From Candidatus Peregrinibacteria bacterium (GTDB lineage Bacteria > Patescibacteriota > Gracilibacteria > UBA1369), in assembly GCA_020849575.1 (NCBI GenBank), contig JADLFY010000055.1, positions 1 through 7,303 on the forward strand: a DNA stretch of 7,303 nt, in the 5' to 3' direction. Each line of letters starts with the position of its first letter. Position 1 is the first letter of the stretch. Both the position numbers and the translations under genes were made by a program. The notes beneath the pieces are model-generated. The model searched no databases and was not told the DNA's origin. It worked only from the letters and a program-made list of their open reading frames with translations. Of this stretch, positions 1 through 5,761 are shown piece by piece.

Positions 1-1
1 A

Positions 2-1783
2 AAGTCCAAAGCGGATTATGTGGAACCTGCTTTTGATTATAGTGCGCTGTTTTATCAGGATGTTTATGCTGCCAGTTTGCTTTATGAATTACAAAGAGCT
101 GAAGTAGCTATGGCAGCACCTGTTTATCGGGAAAGAATTCCGGGTTGGGGAGTAATCAAATTGGCCAGTGCGTTGACTGATGAAGCCTATGCTTTGATCA
201 AATCCCAGAAGACGGTTTTCAGTGATGTAAGACCTGATTTGTACGATGCTCACTGGTATTATCCGATTGTTTATAATAAGCTTTGTCCGCTTGGAGTGAT
301 TGCCTGTCAGGAACGTGGATTGGCTGTACCTGATCAGAGTCCGAGTGAGGCCGAGGTAAATGGTTTTATTTCCAAGTTTGATAAATATTTTAAGGATAAT
401 AGTCTGGATAAGAGTGTAATTGCCGATGATGATGACGATGGAATTACCAATCTGGATGAAAATGTGATTTATCTGACTAATCCAAAAAATAAGGATACTG
501 ATATTGATGAACTGAATGATGGTGATGAATTGCTGGTTTACAAGACAGATCCAAATAAAACTGATACTGATTTTGACGGGTTAACTGATGGTAATGAGGT
601 GTTAAAATATAAAACTGACCCCAATCTGTATGATACTGATGGAGATGGTTTCAGTGATGCGGTAGAAATAAATCAGGATAGTGATCCTTTGGATAAACTG
701 TCTGTTCCTGATGATAAGAATGGCAATACTGTTGCAGATAAATGGGAGGCTCAATATGACATAGTGGTGAACAATGGTTCACAGGATACTGATGGAGATG
801 GTTTGCCGGATATAATGGAATATTATTATGGTACCAATCCACTGAATATTGATTCGGATAGAGATGGTTTTACTGATGGGGAAGAAGTACTGGAAGTGCA
901 GTCCAATCCAAATGATGAACTGGACCCGGGAGATGCCAGAAATCTGCCTGTGGCTATCACTAATCTTCAATATGGTCAGACTATTGCTGAATCAAATCCA
1001 TTGATTAAGGGTGTGGGTCCAGCCAGTGTGGGTGATGAACTGGTAGAAATTCAACTGCTGCTTAGAAATGAATTTGGCAGTGAATTGATGCTGGGCAAAA
1101 CCACTACTGATGCCAAAGGTAGATTTATTTTCATCTCTGATTTATCCATTAAAGATGGTACATACTTTTTGTTAGCCAGATCGATTAGAAAAGGTGAGGT
1201 GAAATTATCCAAGCCGGTTAAGGTGATTGTGGACAGTTCTCTGGAAGTGGCTTCGGCCAAACCGGAAAAACTGGAAAATGCGCCGATTACTGATGATATA
1301 ATTATCAAAAAACTGGTTTTGAAAGTTGATAGCAGAGATGGTCAGCCGATTTTGTATGGTACACTTTCGGAATTTGGCAGCAGAGTGAATGTAACCTGGC
1401 AGAGTTTGATTGTTTCATCTGCTTTGATTGCTGATACTACTGATGGATCATTTACTATCAAGGCGCCGAAGCTGGAGGAGGGACGGCATACGGTTTATGT
1501 TCAGACAGTCAGAAAACGTGATAACGCTGTGGGCAAGACATTGAAAATTACTTTTGATCTGGGGCTGAAAGGCAGTGCGGAAACAGTAGCTGGTCAGACC
1601 AGTGTGGGTAGTTTGCCGGCCATGGTTTTGAGTGGTGTTGGGCAATTTGTCAGTCATCAAAGCTGGCCATTTTGGGCTGGAATGGTGCTGGTGATTTTGC
1701 TGATAATTGGAGGAATATATTATTGGAAGCTCGATGAGGAAGACAGAGTTGCTGCCGCCAAGAAAAAATCTAAAAAGAAGTAA
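2..1783 (+). CDS. Surface-anchored protein with SLH-like module, seven TSP3 calcium repeats, two Ig-like domains and a C-terminal membrane anchor (5' partial)
   Basis: The frame is open from base 2 with no stop, so the N-terminus and any signal peptide lie upstream; the GTG at 20 is only the first start-like codon (residues counted from it). Residues 66-124 resemble an SLH domain: FSDV near the start, W79 and P82, LGV at 91-93, then PDQSPSEAEV. Residues 136-289 hold seven DxDxDGxxDxxE-type calcium loops of the thrombospondin type 3 kind. Residues 311-405 and 428-514 look like two beta-sandwich (Ig-like) domains. Residues 549-568 form a single hydrophobic helix, followed by an acidic patch and a Lys-rich tail (KKKSKKK), giving a bulk-outside, tail-inside topology by the positive-inside rule. 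A structural or adhesive cell-envelope role is inferred; no catalytic motif is visible. C89 and C96 in the SLH-like part could form a disulfide. The TAA stop lies inside the convergent gene's 3' end, and I see no terminator hairpin after it. Confidence 0.75.
   Translation, partial: KSKADYVEPAFDYSALFYQDVYAASLLYELQRAEVAMAAPVYRERIPGWGVIKLASALTDEAYALIKSQKTVFSDVRPDLYDAHWYYPIVYNKLCPLGVIACQERGLAVPDQSPSEAEVNGFISKFDKYFKDNSLDKSVIADDDDDGITNLDENVIYLTNPKNKDTDIDELNDGDELLVYKTDPNKTDTDFDGLTDGNEVLKYKTDPNLYDTDGDGFSDAVEINQDSDPLDKLSVPDDKNGNTVADKWEAQYDIVVNNGSQDTDGDGLPDIMEYYYGTNPLNIDSDRDGFTDGEEVLEVQSNPNDELDPGDARNLPVAITNLQYGQTIAESNPLIKGVGPASVGDELVEIQLLLRNEFGSELMLGKTTTDAKGRFIFISDLSIKDGTYFLLARSIRKGEVKLSKPVKVIVDSSLEVASAKPEKLENAPITDDIIIKKLVLKVDSRDGQPILYGTLSEFGSRVNVTWQSLIVSSALIADTTDGSFTIKAPKLEEGRHTVYVQTVRKRDNAVGKTLKITFDLGLKGSAETVAGQTSVGSLPAMVLSGVGQFVSHQSWPFWAGMVLVILLIIGGIYYWKLDEEDRVAAAKKKSKKK
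425..886 (+). repeat. Seven tandem thrombospondin type 3 calcium-binding repeats
   Basis: Repeats begin at residues 136, 159, 182, 205, 232, 256 and 278 of the surface protein (numbered from the GTG at 20). The first four are exactly 23 residues apart, joined by linkers of the form YKTDPN. The fifth (DKNGNTVADKWE) is degenerate but keeps Asp/Asn at ligand positions and the final Glu. The second lacks the usual Gly. At DNA level a 20-base stretch is identical at 632-651 and 785-804, suggesting fairly recent duplication or homogenisation. Rigid, calcium-stiffened stalks are the known role of such arrays. Confidence 0.9.
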
Positions 1784-2126
1784 TCAGGAAGTTTTGATAA
1801 AGATTGGTGAAATATTGAATGCCGGAAAAAATCCAGACTATGGTCAGCATGATCAGGGAAAGTAAAAAAAGCCGGGGGAGATTTTTGCTGTTTAAGCAGG
1901 TGAGAATCCAGATTAAAAGTAATGCGCAGCTGTTAATGAGATTGTCCTGGATAGGCCAGAAAATCGTTAAAAGAAGAGATAGGATAAAGTAAGAACTGCG
2001 CTGGAATTGAATTGCTGCGGAGGGATTTTTGATAGTCCAAAGATCGAAAGCCCGTTCCAGATGTTTTTGTAAATTTACGGCGGCGAAAGGAATTTCTATG
2101 GATTGATTTTTGGTCGGTTTTTTCAA
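1770..2126 (-). CDS. Small membrane protein of unknown function, coupled to the Kef-type antiporter
   Basis: I do not recognise this 118-residue protein. It starts with TTG (2126-2124), one base after the TAA of the antiporter gene, and no other in-frame ATG or GTG lies between the preceding in-frame stop and that codon; no Shine-Dalgarno site is visible, so translation probably depends on coupling. Residues 1-42 are polar with a possible amphipathic helix around 14-30. Three hydrophobic segments follow at about 45-59, 64-79 and 84-106, then a short polar tail. The stop is TAG and lies inside the 3' end of the convergent surface-protein gene. Its position suggests an accessory subunit or regulator of the antiporter, but this is inference. 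Alternatives are an unrelated small membrane protein or a spurious frame. In its favour, it fills an otherwise empty interval and has a sensible membrane-protein composition. Confidence 0.5.
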   Translation of the reverse strand: MKKPTKNQSIEIPFAAVNLQKHLERAFDLWTIKNPSAAIQFQRSSYFILSLLLTIFWPIQDNLINSCALLLIWILTCLNSKNLPRLFLLSLIMLTIVWIFSGIQYFTNLYQNFLITSF

Positions 2127-2127
2127 T

Positions 2128-3831
2128 TTAGTGGTGATGACGGGGCAGGTCCTGTTTGATTAAGAGTGTACTGATATGCTGGTTTTTTTCAATTGAGAAT
2201 TTTTCCGGATTGAAGCCAAATTCAGTGATTAAAGTGGAAGTATGATGGCCGCCAATCTGGAAGGGCATAATTACATAATCAGATCCTTCTTCATAAAGTT
2301 TGAGGGCGTCACTGATGCGATGGGCTAAAGTGATAACAATGGTCTGGGGATTATGGTTTTTGAGTATGTCGATAAGCAGTAAGTTAGTTTCCAGATCTTT
2401 GATGGTGGAAATAACCATTTTGCACTGTTGGAAATTGATTTCCTCAAAGGTTTCCAGATTGCTGGCGTCACCATAGAGGCAGGGAATTTTTTGTTTATTT
2501 AATTCATCAATGACTTTTGGATCATAATCGACGATCAGAAATTTTTGGCTGAGTTTTTTGAATGATTCAAGAAAACTTTGTCCCATAGTGGCGTAACCAA
2601 AGAGCATAATTTCGTGTTCGTTTTGACCAAGATGATGGTGCTGATCAATTTTGTGACCGCCTTTTTCAAAAATACCAAGTGCAGGACTGAGGCGGCGATA
2701 GATTTTTTCGGAGAAATTGATGAAATAGGTGGAACCGGTGATGGTGAGCAGACTAAGTATGGCCATCAGAGAAAATACTTTTTGGTCGAGATGGCCAAGC
2801 TTGAGACCCAGACTGGCCAGAATCAGAGAAAATTCACTGAGTTGGCTAAAATTGATAGCCGTTAAAAAGCTGGTTTTCTTGGTATAGCCCAAACGACCCA
2901 TGACAATGGTGATGATAAGCGGGTTTAAAATCAAAATAACGGCCGTAAAAACGATTAGTGGGGGGATGATCGAGGTAAGTTGCCCAAGATAAATTTCAGA
3001 GCCGATAATGACGAAAAAAAGCACCAAGAAGAAATCTCTGATCGGGCGCATTTTGGCACTGATTTCATGCCGATAGGGAGAATAGGAAAGGGAAATACCC
3101 GCCAATAAGGCACCGATTTCGATGGAAAAATTGAGGGCGTAAAATATACTGGCCAGGGTCATACACCAGGCCATGGAAAAAAGCAGTAATAATTCCTGGG
3201 ATTTGGCGATGCTGGCGGTGAGTCTGGGCAAGATTTTGATGCTGAAAAAAGCCAGTGTGGAAAGTAGTAATACGGCTTTTAGTAAAGTCAGAACGATGAT
3301 TACGCTCAAGGAACCCGAAGAATTCATGGCAGAAAAAACCATCAAAATGAGCATGGCGGTTAAGTCTTTGAGAATCAGAATACCAATGGAGATTTTTCCG
3401 GGGAGAGTATCGAGAGTCAGCTTGTCACCAAGCATTTTCATGATGACGATGGTGGAACTGAAGCTAAGGCCGAGTCCAATGTAGACGGAAGTGATTATGT
3501 TGAATCCGAAAGCTAGACTAAGTCCGAAACAGATGGCAAAAGTGATGATGATCTGTGAAAGGGCTGCGATGAAGGAACTTTTGCCGGTTTCCTTGATGGC
3601 TTGAGGATTGAGACCAAGACCGACCATAAAGAGCAGCAGACTAATACCGATTTGAGAGAAAGTGCTTAGTCCTTCAGGACTTTTGATTACATTGAGAAAA
3701 TTTGGACTTAAAAGTAAGCCGGCAATTAAATAACCAATCATGATTGGCTGACGAAAGGCCTTTAGGATCAGACAAATCACGCAAGTAGTGAGAATGAGCA
3801 GGCTGAGTTGTAAAAATAATGCTTGTTCCAT
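2128..3831 (-). CDS. Kef-type monovalent cation:proton antiporter (CPA2 family) with C-terminal RCK_N nucleotide-binding domain
   Basis: An inner-membrane transporter expected to exchange K+ or Na+ for protons. Residues 1-375 hold about 12 hydrophobic helices with CPA2 landmarks: QPIMIGYLIAGLLLSP (28-43), SFSSTIVIMKMLG (123-135) and ILKDLTAM (153-160), where D156 is the predicted ion-binding aspartate. Residues 376-406 are a polar linker with HHH at 398-400. Residues 407-520 are an RCK_N/TrkA-N Rossmann domain: glycine motif GYATMG (412-417), acidic residue D435 at the end of strand two (favouring NAD(H)), then YGDASN (453-458). The protein ends about 45 residues later, so no full RCK_C domain is present. 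The pair at 155-156 is KD, whereas classical KefB/KefC have QD. The start is ATG with AGGA 11 bases upstream, which is far for a Shine-Dalgarno site. It heads a two-gene unit with the small membrane protein. The fold assignment is secure; ion specificity and gene symbol are not. Confidence 0.9.
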   Translation of the reverse strand: MEQALFLQLSLLILTTCVICLILKAFRQPIMIGYLIAGLLLSPNFLNVIKSPEGLSTFSQIGISLLLFMVGLGLNPQAIKETGKSSFIAALSQIIITFAICFGLSLAFGFNIITSVYIGLGLSFSSTIVIMKMLGDKLTLDTLPGKISIGILILKDLTAMLILMVFSAMNSSGSLSVIIVLTLLKAVLLLSTLAFFSIKILPRLTASIAKSQELLLLFSMAWCMTLASIFYALNFSIEIGALLAGISLSYSPYRHEISAKMRPIRDFFLVLFFVIIGSEIYLGQLTSIIPPLIVFTAVILILNPLIITIVMGRLGYTKKTSFLTAINFSQLSEFSLILASLGLKLGHLDQKVFSLMAILSLLTITGSTYFINFSEKIYRRLSPALGIFEKGGHKIDQHHHLGQNEHEIMLFGYATMGQSFLESFKKLSQKFLIVDYDPKVIDELNKQKIPCLYGDASNLETFEEINFQQCKMVISTIKDLETNLLLIDILKNHNPQTIVITLAHRISDALKLYEEGSDYVIMPFQIGGHHTSTLITEFGFNPEKFSIEKNQHISTLLIKQDLPRHHH

Positions 3832-3839
3832 AGATTTAG

Positions 3840-3882
3840 ATATCCTATTATATTAGCATAGTTCTTGACAAATATCCAATTA
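3840..3882. repeat. Imperfect 11-bp direct repeat in the divergent control region
   Basis: ATATCCTATTA at 3840-3850 and ATATCCAATTA at 3872-3882 match at 10 of 11 bases and lie 32 bp apart, close to three helical turns. One copy overlaps the minus-strand TATAAT element, the other sits in the spacer of the plus-strand promoter. It could be a paired operator; chance is possible in AT-rich DNA. Confidence 0.35.
3847..3852 (-). promoter_or_regulatory. Candidate -10 element for the antiporter operon
   Basis: On the minus strand a perfect TATAAT lies at 3852-3847, 15 bases before the antiporter ATG. No good -35 sits 16-18 bases upstream; TTGTCA at 3871-3866 is only 13 bases away, or 18 bases from a weaker TAGGAT at 3847-3842. 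If TATAAT is used, the transcript would start only about 9 bases before the ATG and exclude the AGGA motif. Confidence 0.4.
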
Positions 3883-3892
3883 GGCGTAGAAT
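3865..3892 (+). promoter_or_regulatory. Sigma-70-type promoter for the NYN-domain gene
   Basis: TTGACA (3865-3870, 6/6 to consensus), a 16-base spacer and TAGAAT (3887-3892, 5/6) face the NYN gene. The predicted start near 3899 leaves a leader of about 15 bases with no purine-rich ribosome-binding site, so the message would be nearly leaderless. Confidence 0.7.
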
Positions 3893-3913
3893 GGACTCTC
3901 GAAATTAGCAAAT

Positions 3914-5092
3914 ATGACCAATTTCTCAAGAAAACTTGAAGAATTAGCCGAAAAAGCTGGGACGGACCCGGCAAAAACTGTAGTGAGTGTGGATATTGCT
4001 AATGTGTGGAGCTGGACCAGAGGTACTCCAGCAAACGACAATGTTCGTGCAGACCGGAATGTTCGTGATTCCGATGTTCCACCAAGTGACTCTGACAGAA
4101 ATTCCCAGCGTGTTTCCATGGAAATGCTGGCGGATTTTTTTGAAGGGGAAGAATTGGTTCAGGAAGTAAGAATTTTTGCTCCCAAAGTTTTTCTGAATCA
4201 GGAAGATTTGAGAAAATTAACTAATTGGGCAGAAAGGAATGTGCCTCATCTGCTTGATCAGATTAGAGATTTGGATACCAATAGTCAGGGGTATATGAAT
4301 GCTTTGGCCAGAATTTTTATTAGTTTGTTGAGAGGTAAATCCCTGGCCCAGGTGTTTGAACCGGAAATTGCTGCTTATGTGAAAATTTTGCTTAGACTGG
4401 AAAGAACCAATTCCAGAATGCAGGCTTTTAAGGGGGTGGCCAAGGCCAAGTATTTGACCAGAACTGCTGTGGGTAGAATTAAGCCTTTGAGACTCAATTC
4501 AGATCATGCCAAAGAAGCCGAAGAAATAGCCAAGAATGCGGAAATAATTGCCTCTGAAGCGGCTACTGCTTCCGCGCTGGATTTGGGAAATCTGAATGCC
4601 AGTGAAATTGTCAGAAATGTTGAGAAAGCTCAGGATATTTTGGAGAGACTCAGTAGCAATTATCCAGATCCAAACTTTGACAAGCTTGCTGTCAGAATGA
4701 AAGATCTTTTGCGTGCTGCCAAGCAGTTGTCATCGTCTCTGGAAAGCAGAAGTAAAGTCGTTTCAAGAATGGCGGACATACATAATCTCCAACAAGAGTC
4801 GGCTGATAAGATTCTGAGAGCTTTGGATGCTCCTGGAAATTATACCAAGTGCGATGTGGATCCTTATATAAATGTGAAAAGTCTTTCCCGCCAAACATTG
4901 GCACGTTTTAATAATCATGTTTTTCTGACTGGAGATGGCGATTTCAAATATTTGTATGATGAATTGAGAGAGAATGGAGTTGGAGTAATGGTGGTTTCTC
5001 CTGGACAACATTTAAGCAGAGTGCTGAAAGAAATTTCGGCACCGGATATTGTGACTTATGATCCGTCCGGAGAAAATATCTGGAAAAAATAA
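3914..5092 (+). CDS. NYN-domain (PIN-like, LabA-type) putative ribonuclease with a long helical insertion
   Basis: The two ends of this 392-residue protein make one NYN/PIN-like fold, a family of metal-dependent RNases. Residues 21-33 (KTVVSVDIANVW) are the first strand with D27 and N30. Residues 68-91 look like the next helix and strand (EMLADFF, EVRIFAP). Residues 311-320 (TKCDVDPYIN) match the family's K-G-V-D-V segment with D314 and D316. Residues 335-344 (HVFLTGDGDF) give D341 and D343, and 350-382 continue the core. The acidic metal-binding set is thus kept. Between about 93 and 305 lies a mainly helical insertion, Ala/Glu-rich around 198-222 and probably coiled-coil in part. Residues 37-66 are a low-complexity Asp/Asn/Arg/Ser stretch. 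Usual LabA-type proteins are much shorter. It is transcribed alone from a strong promoter and converges with engB 20 bp downstream. RNase activity is inferred from the family, and the substrate is unknown. Confidence 0.7.
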   Translation: MTNFSRKLEELAEKAGTDPAKTVVSVDIANVWSWTRGTPANDNVRADRNVRDSDVPPSDSDRNSQRVSMEMLADFFEGEELVQEVRIFAPKVFLNQEDLRKLTNWAERNVPHLLDQIRDLDTNSQGYMNALARIFISLLRGKSLAQVFEPEIAAYVKILLRLERTNSRMQAFKGVAKAKYLTRTAVGRIKPLRLNSDHAKEAEEIAKNAEIIASEAATASALDLGNLNASEIVRNVEKAQDILERLSSNYPDPNFDKLAVRMKDLLRAAKQLSSSLESRSKVVSRMADIHNLQQESADKILRALDAPGNYTKCDVDPYINVKSLSRQTLARFNNHVFLTGDGDFKYLYDELRENGVGVMVVSPGQHLSRVLKEISAPDIVTYDPSGENIWKK

Positions 5093-5112
5093 GCTGATTT
5101 AATTGAGTGGCT

Positions 5113-5709
5113 TTAATGGAGCGATTGGCCGAGTATTTCCAATACTTTGGAGCGTCCTTCGCCGTTTTCGGAGGAATAGGGAATAATGTTGTGATGGGGG
5201 ATGGCCTGGGTGATTTTTTTGATGGCATGGCTTCTTTCTGAACTGCGTAAACGATCGATTTTGGTGGCGATAATGGTGGTTGGCAGTCCTTTTTGATTGA
5301 GGAAATTCAGTACTTCCAGGTCGCTGGGTTGTGGACCGATTTTGGAATCGACCAGGAGAAAAATCTGTTTGAAAGTGGTGCCGCTGTCACCCAGGTACCA
5401 GAAAATAATTTGTTCGAGTTTCTTCCTTTCGGGAATGCTCATTTTGGCGTAACCATATCCGGGTAAATCGGCGAAATGGATTTTGCGGTTGATGACGAAG
5501 AGGTTCACAGTCCGGGTCAGGCCAGGGGTGGAGCCTGAACGGCAGAGATTTTTGGTGGCGGTTACGCTGTTGATAAAGCTGGATTTACCGACGTTGGAGC
5601 GCCCGATAAAGGCGAATTGGGGAAGTTCAGGCTCGGTCAATCGGAGTTGTTCCAATTGAGCGGGACTGGCTAAAGAGGTTTTGAAAGTGGCATTTTCTAT
5701 GGCAAACAT
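5113..5709 (-). CDS. engB: Ribosome-biogenesis GTP-binding protein EngB (YsxC/YihA family)
   Basis: An essential-type cytoplasmic GTPase that helps assemble the large ribosomal subunit. All G motifs are visible: G1 GRSNVGKS (36-43), G2 threonine in TPGLT (61-65), G3 DLPG in the family's DLPGYGYAK block (81-89), G4 TKID (149-152) and G5 around YSSENGEG (178-185). The 198-residue length and the N-terminal strand before G1 are normal for EngB. The ATG at 5709 follows an in-frame stop at 5754-5752 with no other start between, so it is well placed, although no Shine-Dalgarno sequence precedes it. It is the last gene of a minus-strand run, 52 bp after the metallophosphoesterase, and ends 20 bp from the convergent NYN gene. 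I am confident of this assignment. Confidence 0.97.
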   Translation of the reverse strand: MFAIENATFKTSLASPAQLEQLRLTEPELPQFAFIGRSNVGKSSFINSVTATKNLCRSGSTPGLTRTVNLFVINRKIHFADLPGYGYAKMSIPERKKLEQIIFWYLGDSGTTFKQIFLLVDSKIGPQPSDLEVLNFLNQKGLPTTIIATKIDRLRSSERSHAIKKITQAIPHHNIIPYSSENGEGRSKVLEILGQSLH

Positions 5710-5761
5710 GATGTTGGTATTAAAGGTGGAGGAAGATATGTGGTGAGGGACTCAGATTTTG

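Noticed and set aside
651..970. Minus-strand open frames opposite the calcium-repeat region
   Set aside because: Their His/Ile/Tyr-rich composition mirrors the Asp-rich repeat codons on the plus strand; they are antisense shadows.
2578..2865. Plus-strand open frame inside the antiporter gene
   Set aside because: It lies antisense to well-conserved antiporter coding sequence and has no recognisable motif or promoter.
3880..4119. Minus-strand open frame covering the start of the NYN gene
   Set aside because: It overlaps the NYN promoter and conserved first strand on the other strand; the NYN frame explains the region.
5085..5113. Possible terminator for engB: AAGC/GCTT followed by six T on the minus strand
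   Set aside because: The stem is only four base pairs with a 15-base loop, too weak to call despite the T-run inside the NYN 3' end.
5710..5761. Separate promoter for engB in the 52-bp gap after the metallophosphoesterase
   Set aside because: No -35/-10 pair at proper spacing is visible; engB is more simply read as part of the upstream unit.
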